Shown here piece after piece: positions 1 through 8,309 of a stretch of DNA of 28,507 bases. Below the pieces are notes generated by a model. That model saw only the letters and a list, made by a program, of their open reading frames with translations, was not told the DNA's origin and ran no database searches. The first letter of the stretch is position 1, and each line of letters opens with the position of its first letter. Position numbers and translations under genes: made by a program. The stretch comes from an uncultured Bacteroidales bacterium (lineage in GTDB: Bacteria > Bacteroidota > Bacteroidia > Bacteroidales > Paludibacteraceae). The stretch lies in the NCBI GenBank assembly GCA_903873355.1, contig CAIQOG010000217.1, positions 1 to 28,507 on the forward strand, given 5' to 3'.

Positions 1-55
1 AATACATAAATAATTTGATATATGCAAGTGCCAAATATTGAAGTATTTATACATT

Positions 56-109
56 GTGCAAGGTGCAAGTTTCTATATATAGAAACACTTGCACCCTGCA
101 CTATTTTTT
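56..109 (+). terminator. Rho-independent terminator of an upstream unit
   Basis: GTGC at 56-59 pairs with GCAC at 98-101. Inside it, GGTGCAAGT (62-70) pairs with ACTTGCACC (87-95) and TTTCTA pairs with TAGAAA, with one mismatch and one bulge. A run of six T follows at 104-109 on the + strand. It should end transcription from a gene left of the window and insulate the PUL. Confidence 0.85.
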
Positions 110-284
110 GAGCTATAGAATATAAGTTAATTATTAACTCTTAAATTGCCGGAAATAATTCTACAACACCACCAACAAACCTTACCAATTGAGCTAATAT
201 CAAAAACACTTCCTAAATACTTGTACATTTTTAAAACTTCGAAATTTATCCTAAGCTATAATTCTGAATGGACTAATGATTCAA
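110..284. other. Non-coding leader region with no recognisable gene
   Basis: This AT-rich stretch lies between the upstream terminator and the first promoter element. I see no credible reading frame. Bases 183-201, read on the - strand, give ATTAGCTCAATTGGTA, which looks like the D-arm of a tRNA. The GAGC partner of the D-stem and a GTTCGA T-arm are both missing, so this is at most a remnant. Confidence 0.5.
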
Positions 285-320
285 TTACCCATACCACCCC
301 TCTAATATAATTATTTGTCC
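285..320 (+). promoter_or_regulatory. Three-part regulatory element, copy A (susC promoter)
   Basis: Block 1 is TTACCCAT at 285-292, block 2 is ACCC at 296-299 and block 3 is ATTTGTCC at 313-320. The same blocks occur at 18496-18531 and 21175-21210, with block 3 always 28 bases after block 1 and the -7 box 59-60 bases after block 1. The element sits just upstream of the -33 region, where an activator such as an HTCS would bind. That it is a regulator site is inferred from conservation and position; the protein bound is unknown. Confidence 0.75.
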
Positions 321-322
321 CC

Positions 323-352
323 TTTGATTTTTGCAAAGGATTAATATCTTTG
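323..352 (+). promoter_or_regulatory. Bacteroidota-type promoter of the susC operon
   Basis: TTTG at 323-326 fits the -33 element and TATCTTTG at 345-352 is an exact match to the TAnnTTTG -7 consensus, with 18 bases between them. Transcription would start near 359, giving a leader of about 22 bases before the ATG at 381. Confidence 0.8.
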
Positions 353-380
353 TCATAATTTTAAATCAAAAATATTTTTT

Positions 381-3300
381 ATGAAAAAGCGAATCACGAT
401 TCGAAGAGTAATGCTCGCCTGTATTATTCAAACAGCCTTATTAATGCCGATTTTGGCAACAAATTCTACTGTTTCCAATCTCAATGAACCAATGCCTGAT
501 CAGGTTCAGAACAAACAAATTAACGGAATTGTAAAAGATGAGTCAGGTGAAATACTACCTGGAGTTACTGTGTCTGTAAAAGGAATTGCATCAGGTACAA
601 TAACAGATGGCAATGGACGTTTCTCACTTAAACTTCCCGAAAAAGCAACTATTCTGGTATTTTCCTTTGTCGGAATGAAAACTCAGGAGGTTGAAATTGC
701 AGGTAAATCACTAATTAATGTTACACTTGAATCTTCAACTGTAAATCTTCAGGAAGTAGTAGCCGTTGGTTATGGTACTATGAAACGGAGTGACCTTACT
801 GGCGCTGTATCTTCAGTTGGTAGTAAGGAAATTGCAACCTCTGGTGCAAATACTCTTGAGCAAGCGCTTTCAGGTCGGACGGCAGGTGTGGTTGTTAATG
901 CTGCTGACAATGCACCCGGAGCAGGTATGACCATTCAAATTCGTGGAGCAAACTCCATTAGTGCCAGCTCAGCACCATTATATGTAATTGATGGATTTCC
1001 TGTAGAAGGTGCTTATAACTCAGGTGGTAACGGAACTCTAACAGCTTCAAGCGCATTATCCAACATTGACCCCAATGATATTGAATCCATAGATATTCTA
1101 AAAGATGCTTCTGCGACTGCTGTATATGGTGCACGTGGAGCTAATGGTGTTGTAATTATTACAACAAAAAGCGGAAAAGATGGTAAAGTAAAAGTAAGCT
1201 TCAATGCCAACTATGGAGTTCAACAAATGGCAAATAAAAATACGTATGTACCCGGTGATACGAAATTCTATACTCAGGCACAACACGACCGTATTTTTCC
1301 ATTTGACAAACGTATAGCTACTCCAACATCCAGTAGTTATGGATATCAATGGTGGAACGTTGCCCCTTATTCCAGCCCTGACTCAACAAATACAAATTGG
1401 TTAGATGCTGTAACAAGAAGTGGAAATATACAGAATTATAATATATCTATGTCGGCAGGTAACAATAAAGGAAATTATATTGCTTCGCTGGGTTATTATA
1501 ATACGAATGGAATACTAAAAGCAACTGATGCAACCCGTTATACCGGGAGTTTTAAAGCAGAAGGAAGTCCGAATAACTGGATAAAGTTGTCATTTAATAA
1601 TTCTTTTGCATACTCTGAAAATAATGGTACTGTTACAGTTAATGCTGTGGATGGGAGCAGTGCCGGTGCGGGAATATTGTCTCAGGTTTTTAAAGCCCTT
1701 CCGTTAAACCCAATGAACATTGTGACACTTAATAATATTGATACAGATGGAAACCTTATGATTGGAAGTCCTTTGGAAATGTTGAATAATGTAAAAATGA
1801 AAAGACAGACTCTTGAATCAAGAACCAACTTTGCATTAACACTAACCCCTGCTAAAGGGTTGACAATACGCTCTACAGGTGGTATGTCCCAAAACAAAAC
1901 TGATTTTAAGATGTATGTACCGTCAACTACAGGTTGGGGAGCATTATACAATGGACGAGCTGTAATTCAAACCTATACTTATACATCATGGTTGAACGAA
2001 AATACAGTAACATACGATACGAAATTTGGAAAACATAAAATCAATGTACTCGGTGGTTTTTCACAACAATATAGTTCAAATTTTAATACAACTCAGGAGT
2101 CAACTAATTTTCCTAATGAAACACTGGGCTATAACAATATTGGTGTAGGGCAAAGTGTTGCAACTCCGAGTTCTATTGCTGCAGATTTCTTATTATTATC
2201 GTATTTTGGTAGGGCAAATTATAACTACAACGAAAAATACCTCTTTACAGCTACAATAAGGGCAGATGGTTCTTCAAAATTTGCTCAAAATAATAAATGG
2301 GGATATTTTCCCTCTTTCTCATTTGCATGGCGTGCGGCTGAAGAAAGATTTATCAAAAGACTTGGCATATTTGATAATTTGAAAATTAGAGCTGGTTGGG
2401 GAGAAACTGGGAATCCTAATATTGCATCCTACCAATCATTGACAAATTATGGATTAACAAAATATACTTCAGCCACTTCATTCATAACAGGTACTTATCC
2501 GATTAATATAGGAAACCCTAATCTGAAATGGGAAACGTCTATTCAAACAAATGCCGGACTTGATTTTGCGGTATTAAAATCACGCTTGTCAGTAACTATT
2601 GATGCATATATCAAAGAAACAAAGGATTTGTTGCTGACCGGAGATATACCGGCCTCAACTGGGTTTACCTCCTACTTATATAATGCTGGTTCTATTGAAA
2701 ACAGGGGAATTGAAGTTGCTATTACCGGCCTGATTCTAAATGGTCCATTAAAATGGACTGCCACATTGAACAATTCGATTAATCGGAATAAAGTAACAAG
2801 TCTTGGTAACTTAGTTTCGCAAGATTGGATGTTAGTGCCCGGAACTACAAATTCGAGTACGGCTATGTTGAAGATTGGCCAACCGATTGGATTATGGTAT
2901 GGTTATCAGACCGTTGGGATTTGGCAACAGTCGGATTTTACATGGAATAATATGCTAAATAAGTATGTGCTAAATAAAGATGCCAGCGGAAATACACTTG
3001 CTGCTTTATCAGGTGCACAACCTGGTCAGTGGAAAATCAAAGATATCAGTGGGCCAAACGGAGTACCGGATGGAAAAATCGATGCTTATGACAAAGGACC
3101 TATAGGAAATTCACAGCCAAAATTCAGCGGTGGATTGAATAACCGGTTTGAATATAAGAATTTTGATTTGACAATTTTTATGGAATGGAGTGTCGGTCGT
3201 GATATTTACAATGCAAATATACGGCACTTTACCGGAGTACAGACTCAAATGCAAAACACAATGAAGTTTGATTACTGGAAACCAATACAATATCCGTTGG

Positions 3301-3698
3301 ATGCCAGCGGTAATGAAATACGCACTATTACTGATGGGAATGGTAATGTTGTTCCGAATATTCTTCCGGGCGGAGAAGGAAATATATATGCTCAATACCC
3401 ATTAGATGGACAGCCTTTGATGGATATGCACGATGGATATATCGTAAAAAACGTATCTTACCTGCGTATTAAAAATATGATGTTGGGTTATAATTTTGAT
3501 TCTAAATTAGTTAAAAGATTTGGTATTAGCTCCCTCAGGGTATATGCAAATATATTAAACTTGTACACATTTACAAACTACAATGGCTATGACCCAAATG
3601 TAAATACACAAGATTTGAACGGCTTACGTCCTGGTTATGATCTGAATTCATATCCTTTATCACAATCATTCATGGTAGGTATTAATGCAAATTTCTAA
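381..3698 (+). CDS. SusC/RagA-family TonB-linked outer-membrane transporter
   Basis: This is the TonB-dependent outer-membrane channel that, with its SusD lid, imports oligosaccharides into the periplasm. The 1105-residue length is typical. Residues 1-27 are a signal peptide. A carboxypeptidase-regulatory-like beta-sandwich spans about 47-117 (NGIVKDESGEILPGVTV). A TonB-box-like VVAVGYG lies at 126-132, followed by the plug domain at about 134-264 with the family hallmarks LKDASATAVYGARGANGV. The remainder is the beta-barrel, ending FMVGINANF with the terminal aromatic residue expected for outer-membrane insertion. The ATG is fixed by the promoter about 30 bases upstream and by the signal peptide. 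The SusD partner follows after 27 bases. Its neighbours (sialidase, aldolase) make it analogous to the NanO transporter of sialic-acid loci, but sequence alone does not give the substrate, so no symbol is assigned. Confidence 0.97.
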   Translation: MKKRITIRRVMLACIIQTALLMPILATNSTVSNLNEPMPDQVQNKQINGIVKDESGEILPGVTVSVKGIASGTITDGNGRFSLKLPEKATILVFSFVGMKTQEVEIAGKSLINVTLESSTVNLQEVVAVGYGTMKRSDLTGAVSSVGSKEIATSGANTLEQALSGRTAGVVVNAADNAPGAGMTIQIRGANSISASSAPLYVIDGFPVEGAYNSGGNGTLTASSALSNIDPNDIESIDILKDASATAVYGARGANGVVIITTKSGKDGKVKVSFNANYGVQQMANKNTYVPGDTKFYTQAQHDRIFPFDKRIATPTSSSYGYQWWNVAPYSSPDSTNTNWLDAVTRSGNIQNYNISMSAGNNKGNYIASLGYYNTNGILKATDATRYTGSFKAEGSPNNWIKLSFNNSFAYSENNGTVTVNAVDGSSAGAGILSQVFKALPLNPMNIVTLNNIDTDGNLMIGSPLEMLNNVKMKRQTLESRTNFALTLTPAKGLTIRSTGGMSQNKTDFKMYVPSTTGWGALYNGRAVIQTYTYTSWLNENTVTYDTKFGKHKINVLGGFSQQYSSNFNTTQESTNFPNETLGYNNIGVGQSVATPSSIAADFLLLSYFGRANYNYNEKYLFTATIRADGSSKFAQNNKWGYFPSFSFAWRAAEERFIKRLGIFDNLKIRAGWGETGNPNIASYQSLTNYGLTKYTSATSFITGTYPINIGNPNLKWETSIQTNAGLDFAVLKSRLSVTIDAYIKETKDLLLTGDIPASTGFTSYLYNAGSIENRGIEVAITGLILNGPLKWTATLNNSINRNKVTSLGNLVSQDWMLVPGTTNSSTAMLKIGQPIGLWYGYQTVGIWQQSDFTWNNMLNKYVLNKDASGNTLAALSGAQPGQWKIKDISGPNGVPDGKIDAYDKGPIGNSQPKFSGGLNNRFEYKNFDLTIFMEWSVGRDIYNANIRHFTGVQTQMQNTMKFDYWKPIQYPLDASGNEIRTITDGNGNVVPNILPGGEGNIYAQYPLDGQPLMDMHDGYIVKNVSYLRIKNMMLGYNFDSKLVKRFGISSLRVYANILNLYTFTNYNGYDPNVNTQDLNGLRPGYDLNSYPLSQSFMVGINANF

Positions 3699-3725
3699 GT
3701 CAATAAAATTTAAATTTAAAAAAAC

Positions 3726-5480
3726 ATGAAAAAGAACATAATAATTAGTTTTTTAGCCGGTATAATGACTCTAATGTCATGTACGGATAGATTGAACGAA
3801 ACTCCCATATCGACTTTATCGCCAGCAAACATCTTTACTACCATGAATGATGCTAAAACAGCTATAACAGGTATGTATGCTGGCTTTGTTCCTTATTTTG
3901 CTGTAATGACACCTGTAAATGGTTGGGGTGAATATGGTACCGATATTTCGTCGGGAAGTTTTACAGATGCAAAGCAAAAGTTTAGCCAGTACACTTATAC
4001 GTCAGCTGATGCAGATGTACTAACCATTTGGTCTGGTTTATACAGTATTATCAATCGCGCAAATAACATCATCGCAAATGTACCGAATATTGCAGCGGCT
4101 GATGCGGATAAAAACGCAATAATTGCAGAAGCAAAATGTATCAGAGCATTTTGTTACATGGATTTAGTGCAATATTTTGGGGGTGTTCCGTTACGGGTTG
4201 AACCTACTCTAAGCATAGAAGATGCTGTGTCAAAACCACGTGCTACCGAACGCCAGACCTGGACACAAATTATCAACGATTTGCAATATGCAGAATTGTA
4301 TTTACCAGCTACTGCCCCTGCAGTTGGACGGGTTACCAAATGGACAGCTAAGGGCTTATTAGCTAAAGCTTATCTGACACGTGGTGGATATCCTGTAGGT
4401 AATTATGCAGAAGAAACAGACTCTTTGTGGTTTCAAAAAGCTGCACTCAAAGCTTTTGAAGTTATATCACAAAGTGGTATTAAATTGAATGCAACTACTC
4501 CCGGAAGTGCCACGGCTTTTAAAGAATATGGAAAAATGTTTTTGGAATCGGGTAAAAACAGTGCAGAATCGTTGTGGGAGATACAGTTTAAAGATCCTGA
4601 TTATGGTAGTGCTTTTGGTTGGAAATCAATAAATGGGAATAGTGGAACAGGTACCGCTGATGGTTCGTTCATTTATTCATGGGGTGCAGGGCCTTTGAGT
4701 ACTGATTTTGCTTTAAGTTTTAATGATAACGATATTCGTTTTCAATGGTGCGTTGGACCTTACAAAGTTACTACCGCAAATACCCGTACAGCTATTGCGG
4801 TAACATCATGGGTGCCTTCAAAATATCGTTGGGAACGCATGCCTTCAAACGTTTGGAACGCAGCCATTAATTTAATCATTTCACGAATGGCTGATATTTA
4901 TCTTATTTATGCAGAAGCAAGTAACGAAGCTACTGGAGACCCGAACAATACTTCATTAGGAATGAGTGCCTATGCTGCCATCAATATGGTACGTATCCGC
5001 GCACAGGTTCCAACAATGGATGATACCTATTTAATGAAAGATTCACCGTATACTCCAGCTGAATTGATGTACAATATTTCATTACAAAGTTTTGATAAAA
5101 CCAATGTGAACTATGATAAACGACACGTTTATTATAGTGGAACTACACCGAAGGAAAGATTCAGAACTGCAGTATTGATGGAACGTGGATGGGAATTGAT
5201 GGGCGAACGTCAGCGCTGGTTTGATTTGAAACGAACTGGTAAATTAGTTGAATATTGTAAAGCTGTACATACTTTTAGTTATGGAGGAAATTTATCCAGT
5301 GTAACTGATCCTATTGATAAAAGTAACTTTACAGCAAAATTCTATACTTCAATGATAACTTCTCCCAGCATCTGGCCGGCAGCTAAAATTCAATCTTTTC
5401 AAAACTATATGCCAATTCCTGATACAGAAATCAATATCAATCCGGCTATTGGAAAATCAAATCAGAATCCGGGATATTAA
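3726..5480 (+). CDS. SusD/RagB-family surface glycan-binding lipoprotein
   Basis: This is the surface lipoprotein that caps the SusC channel and binds glycan. It has 584 residues, within the usual 500-600 range. The signal peptide MKKNIIISFLAGIMTLMSC ends in a lipobox with Cys19 as the lipidation site. The N-terminal segment DRLNETPISTLSPANIF is the classic start of a mature SusD. The alpha-helical TPR-like body is visible in AEAKCIRAFCYMDLVQYFGG and later AVLMERGWELMGERQRWFDLKR, a signature of RagB/SusD proteins. The C-terminus (YMPIPDTEININPAIGKSNQNPGY) is also typical. It lies 27 bases after the SusC gene and is followed by a strong hairpin. Its position makes it NanU-like if the locus is a sialic-acid PUL, which is inference. 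Confidence 0.96.
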   Translation: MKKNIIISFLAGIMTLMSCTDRLNETPISTLSPANIFTTMNDAKTAITGMYAGFVPYFAVMTPVNGWGEYGTDISSGSFTDAKQKFSQYTYTSADADVLTIWSGLYSIINRANNIIANVPNIAAADADKNAIIAEAKCIRAFCYMDLVQYFGGVPLRVEPTLSIEDAVSKPRATERQTWTQIINDLQYAELYLPATAPAVGRVTKWTAKGLLAKAYLTRGGYPVGNYAEETDSLWFQKAALKAFEVISQSGIKLNATTPGSATAFKEYGKMFLESGKNSAESLWEIQFKDPDYGSAFGWKSINGNSGTGTADGSFIYSWGAGPLSTDFALSFNDNDIRFQWCVGPYKVTTANTRTAIAVTSWVPSKYRWERMPSNVWNAAINLIISRMADIYLIYAEASNEATGDPNNTSLGMSAYAAINMVRIRAQVPTMDDTYLMKDSPYTPAELMYNISLQSFDKTNVNYDKRHVYYSGTTPKERFRTAVLMERGWELMGERQRWFDLKRTGKLVEYCKAVHTFSYGGNLSSVTDPIDKSNFTAKFYTSMITSPSIWPAAKIQSFQNYMPIPDTEININPAIGKSNQNPGY

Positions 5481-5496
5481 TAATCAAATTAAAAGA

Positions 5497-5541
5497 ATAT
5501 TAAACGAGCATTAAAACCGAGGATTAATGCTCGTTTAATAT
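5497..5541 (+). terminator. Perfect 18-bp hairpin after susD (attenuator or terminator)
   Basis: Arms 5497-5514 and 5524-5541 are perfectly complementary with a 9-base loop (aaccgagga). The core is AAACGAGCATTAA / TTAATGCTCGTTT. No long T-run follows (AATATAATTAG), so it may be a partial terminator or an RNA 3'-end stabiliser for susCD. This arrangement would make SusCD more abundant than the downstream enzymes. The rest of the gap (5542-5713) shows no convincing promoter; TACTTTTA at 5631-5638 is a 7 of 8 match to TAnnTTTG without a clear -33 element. Confidence 0.75.
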
Positions 5542-5713
5542 AATTAGAAAAAGACCATATATAAAAAGCAATAAGTTGTTCTCGTATTATAGATTCAATT
5601 TAAAATAATGCTTTTTAGATGGAATGAATATACTTTTAGATTTTTCGAGAAAATAATAAAAGGGAGCTATATCCTGATTGCACCCAATTCTTAAATATTA
5701 AACAACAAATAAA

Positions 5714-6625
5714 ATGAAGAATTACGAAAGATTGCAAGGAATGATTGCAGCTACGTTTACCCCAATTGATGCTAATGGGGAAGTTGATTTTCCGATTATA
5801 GAATCCTATGCCGAATGGATTGCATCTACGCCTATAAAAGGAGTTTTTGTATGCGGAACCACAGGTGAATTTATGTCATTAACGTTAAGCGAACGAAAAG
5901 AAATTTTAGAAAAATGGATTGATGCTTCCAAAAATCGATTTAAGGTAATAGCCCATATTGGATCAAATTGTCAAAAGGATTCGAAGGATTTAGCCGTTCA
6001 TGCATTTTCTATTGGGGCAGATGCCATAGCCTCGTTAGCACCAATGTTTTTCAAACCTTCATCGGTCGGGGAGTTGGTTGATTATTTCGCTCCTATTGTA
6101 AATTCAGTGCCGGAATTGCCCTTTTATTATTACAATATGCCCTCTATGACTGGGGTTAGTCTTCCTGTTGATCAAATATTAATAGAAGGAAAAAAACGGA
6201 TGCCTAATCTTGTGGGAACAAAATTTACTCACAATAATCTGATGGAATTGGGAGTATGTCTTAATTTAAATAATAGTGAGTTTGAGGTCTTGCATGGGTA
6301 TGATGAAATCTTGATATCGGGTTTAGCTATGGGAGCTGTTGCAGGTGTTGGAAGTACATATAACTATTTGCCCAATATTTATGAAGGAATTTTTAAGGCA
6401 ATGGTTCAAAACAACATAAATGAGGCCAGAGAATTACAGATGAAATCAATTAAAACAGTAGAGATCATAATAAAATACGGAGGAGGTGTAAGAGGTGGAA
6501 AAGCCATCATGAACCTACTCGGCATAAAATGTGGAGATTGTCGTTCACCTCTCAAACCGTTTTCTGAATTGGAGTATCAATCCTTAAAAAAGGACTTAGA
6601 GGGAATCGGGTTCTATAATTTCTAA
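5714..6625 (+). CDS. nanA: N-acetylneuraminate lyase-like aldolase (DapA/NanA superfamily)
   Basis: This is a 303-residue class I aldolase of the dihydrodipicolinate synthase/N-acetylneuraminate lyase superfamily, predicted to cleave sialic acid to pyruvate and N-acetylmannosamine in the cytoplasm. The pyruvate-binding motif GTTGE is at 48-52. The catalytic Tyr140 sits in YYYNMPSMTG, close to the Y-[NH]-I-P-A-L-[ST]-G motif of lyases. Lys170 in VGTKFT is the predicted Schiff-base lysine. The segments HGYDEIL (194-200) and GVGSTYN (211-217) resemble the GYDE and GSTYN sequences of true neuraminate lyases rather than DapA. There is no signal peptide. The sialidase gene begins about 30 bases downstream. 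Another 2-keto-3-deoxy acid aldolase specificity is possible, but the lyase call is the best. Confidence 0.87.
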   Translation: MKNYERLQGMIAATFTPIDANGEVDFPIIESYAEWIASTPIKGVFVCGTTGEFMSLTLSERKEILEKWIDASKNRFKVIAHIGSNCQKDSKDLAVHAFSIGADAIASLAPMFFKPSSVGELVDYFAPIVNSVPELPFYYYNMPSMTGVSLPVDQILIEGKKRMPNLVGTKFTHNNLMELGVCLNLNNSEFEVLHGYDEILISGLAMGAVAGVGSTYNYLPNIYEGIFKAMVQNNINEARELQMKSIKTVEIIIKYGGGVRGGKAIMNLLGIKCGDCRSPLKPFSELEYQSLKKDLEGIGFYNF

Positions 6626-6656
6626 TTAAGTGACGATTTATTTTATCATTATTGGT

Positions 6657-8309
6657 ATGATGCACATAAAAAAATATTTAGTGTTATGGATGATTTTGTT
6701 CACTTCAGCCTTGATGGTTTGTGCGAGTGAAATGAAAGTAAAAATACAAAATCCAATCTTGCCAATTTTATTAAATAAAAACTATAATCCCGCAATTAGA
6801 TTGGACTTTATTCGTCCGGACAAAAAAAAATACCAACTTAACGAACTTGATTTGAATTTGTACGGGACTTTAGATACCAAAAACATATATTCAATAAGTG
6901 TTTGTTATGCTAATTCAAAAGGGAATATTGATACAACAAGGGTTATTGACACAAGCCTTGTTAACTCTAATAAGGTCAAAATAAAAAAAGATTTTGATAT
7001 AGATTCCGACACGTTCTCAATTTGGGTGTCTGTAAAAGTTGGAACTATATCAGACTTAAACAAAACGATAAAAGTCAACTGTGAGCAAGTCAAAGTAAGC
7101 GAAAGTAGTGTGAAACTTTATCCTACCAGCGAATCTAAATCTCTTAGATTGGGAATTGCTGTGCATAAACATGGACAGGACGGAGTGAACACCACTCGTA
7201 TCCCGGGGCTCATTACGTCAAAAAACGGAACGTTGATGGCTGTATTTGATGTGCGTTGGGACTCCTGGAGAGATTTGCAAGGGAATATTGATATCGGTCT
7301 TAAGCGTAGTTTTGATAAAGGTCTTACATGGCAACCTTTACAGATTGTTTTGGATATGGGTACGTGGGGAGGACTTCCCCAGAAATATAACGGAGTAAGT
7401 GATGCTTGTATTTTAGTGGATAATCAAACCGGTGAAATTTTTATTGCCGGCCTTTGGATGCATGGTGTGTTGGATGAAAATACAGGTAAATGGGTCGAAG
7501 GACTTACTGAGAAAAGTGACAATTGGATACATCAATGGATGAAAAAAGGCTCACAGCCTGGCACAGATGTAAAACAAACCTGCCAGTTCCTAATAACCAA
7601 AAGTAAAGATGACGGTAGAACATGGTGTGATCCCATGAACATTACATCCACTACTAAACGTTCCGAATGGTGGCTTTACGCTCCTGCTCCAGGTCATGGA
7701 ATTACTCTTAATGACGGTACTTTAGTTATGCCATCACAAGGCAGAGATAATACTGGGAAACCTTTCTCAAATATTACATTGAGTAAAGATCATGGAAGAA
7801 CATGGGAAACCAGTAATCCTGCTTTCTACGATGTGTCTGAATGCATGGCAGTAGAACTAAATAACGGGAATCTTATGCTCAATATGAGAGATAACAAAAA
7901 CCGCAATGACACATTAACAAATGGTCGAAGGATTTGTGTCAGTTCAGATAGAGGACAAACGTGGTCTGAATGCCCAACATTAAGTAAGGTATTGATTGAA
8001 CCAACATGTATGGGCTGTATACATCGACATAAATATATGGTGAATGGGCGTGAAAAAAGTTTATTGTTTTTTTCAAATCCGAATGATAAAAGCCAACGTA
8101 TAAACCTGACTATAAAAGTTAGTTTTGACCAAGGTAACACCTGGCCGCAAAATAATTGGTTAACACTTGATGAATACAAAAGTGCCGGATATTCCTGCCT
8201 CACATCAATTAACGATAATACATTAGGTGTTTTGTACGAAAGTAGTCAAGCTGATTTGGTGTTTCAGCAAATAAATATTGATGAAATTTTGAAACAAAAT
8301 GAAAAATAG
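6657..8309 (+). CDS. nanH: GH33-type exo-sialidase, secreted
   Basis: This is a predicted sialidase releasing terminal sialic acid. The frame opens at a GTG at 6630, but the first residues from there are not signal-like. The ATG at 6657 (or 6660) begins a proper signal peptide (MMHIKKYLVLWMILFTSALM), giving 550 residues. An N-terminal beta-sandwich of about 150 residues precedes the propeller, as in many Bacteroidota sialidases. The RIP motif is at 181-183 (Arg of the triad). Five Asp-boxes (SxDxGxTW) start at 218, 316, 376, 429 and 489. Probable active-site residues are Asp206 in RDLQ (acid/base), Glu400, Arg411, Arg481 and Tyr512 in SAGYSCLT (nucleophile). Its stop overlaps the MFS start by 11 bases, implying translational coupling. 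GH33 also contains enzymes acting on Kdn, Kdo or Dha, so the exact sugar is open. Confidence 0.92.
   Translation: MMHIKKYLVLWMILFTSALMVCASEMKVKIQNPILPILLNKNYNPAIRLDFIRPDKKKYQLNELDLNLYGTLDTKNIYSISVCYANSKGNIDTTRVIDTSLVNSNKVKIKKDFDIDSDTFSIWVSVKVGTISDLNKTIKVNCEQVKVSESSVKLYPTSESKSLRLGIAVHKHGQDGVNTTRIPGLITSKNGTLMAVFDVRWDSWRDLQGNIDIGLKRSFDKGLTWQPLQIVLDMGTWGGLPQKYNGVSDACILVDNQTGEIFIAGLWMHGVLDENTGKWVEGLTEKSDNWIHQWMKKGSQPGTDVKQTCQFLITKSKDDGRTWCDPMNITSTTKRSEWWLYAPAPGHGITLNDGTLVMPSQGRDNTGKPFSNITLSKDHGRTWETSNPAFYDVSECMAVELNNGNLMLNMRDNKNRNDTLTNGRRICVSSDRGQTWSECPTLSKVLIEPTCMGCIHRHKYMVNGREKSLLFFSNPNDKSQRINLTIKVSFDQGNTWPQNNWLTLDEYKSAGYSCLTSINDNTLGVLYESSQADLVFQQINIDEILKQNEK

Noticed and set aside
120..240. Complete tRNA gene on the - strand
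   Set aside because: No D-stem partner, no anticodon stem, no GTTCGA T-arm.
6630..6656. Upstream GTG start giving nine extra residues to the sialidase
   Set aside because: The extra residues do not belong to a signal peptide, and the ATG at 6657 starts a typical one.
7826..8203. 125-codon - strand open frame inside the sialidase
   Set aside because: It overlaps Asp-boxes and the catalytic Tyr of the real gene and has no supporting signals.
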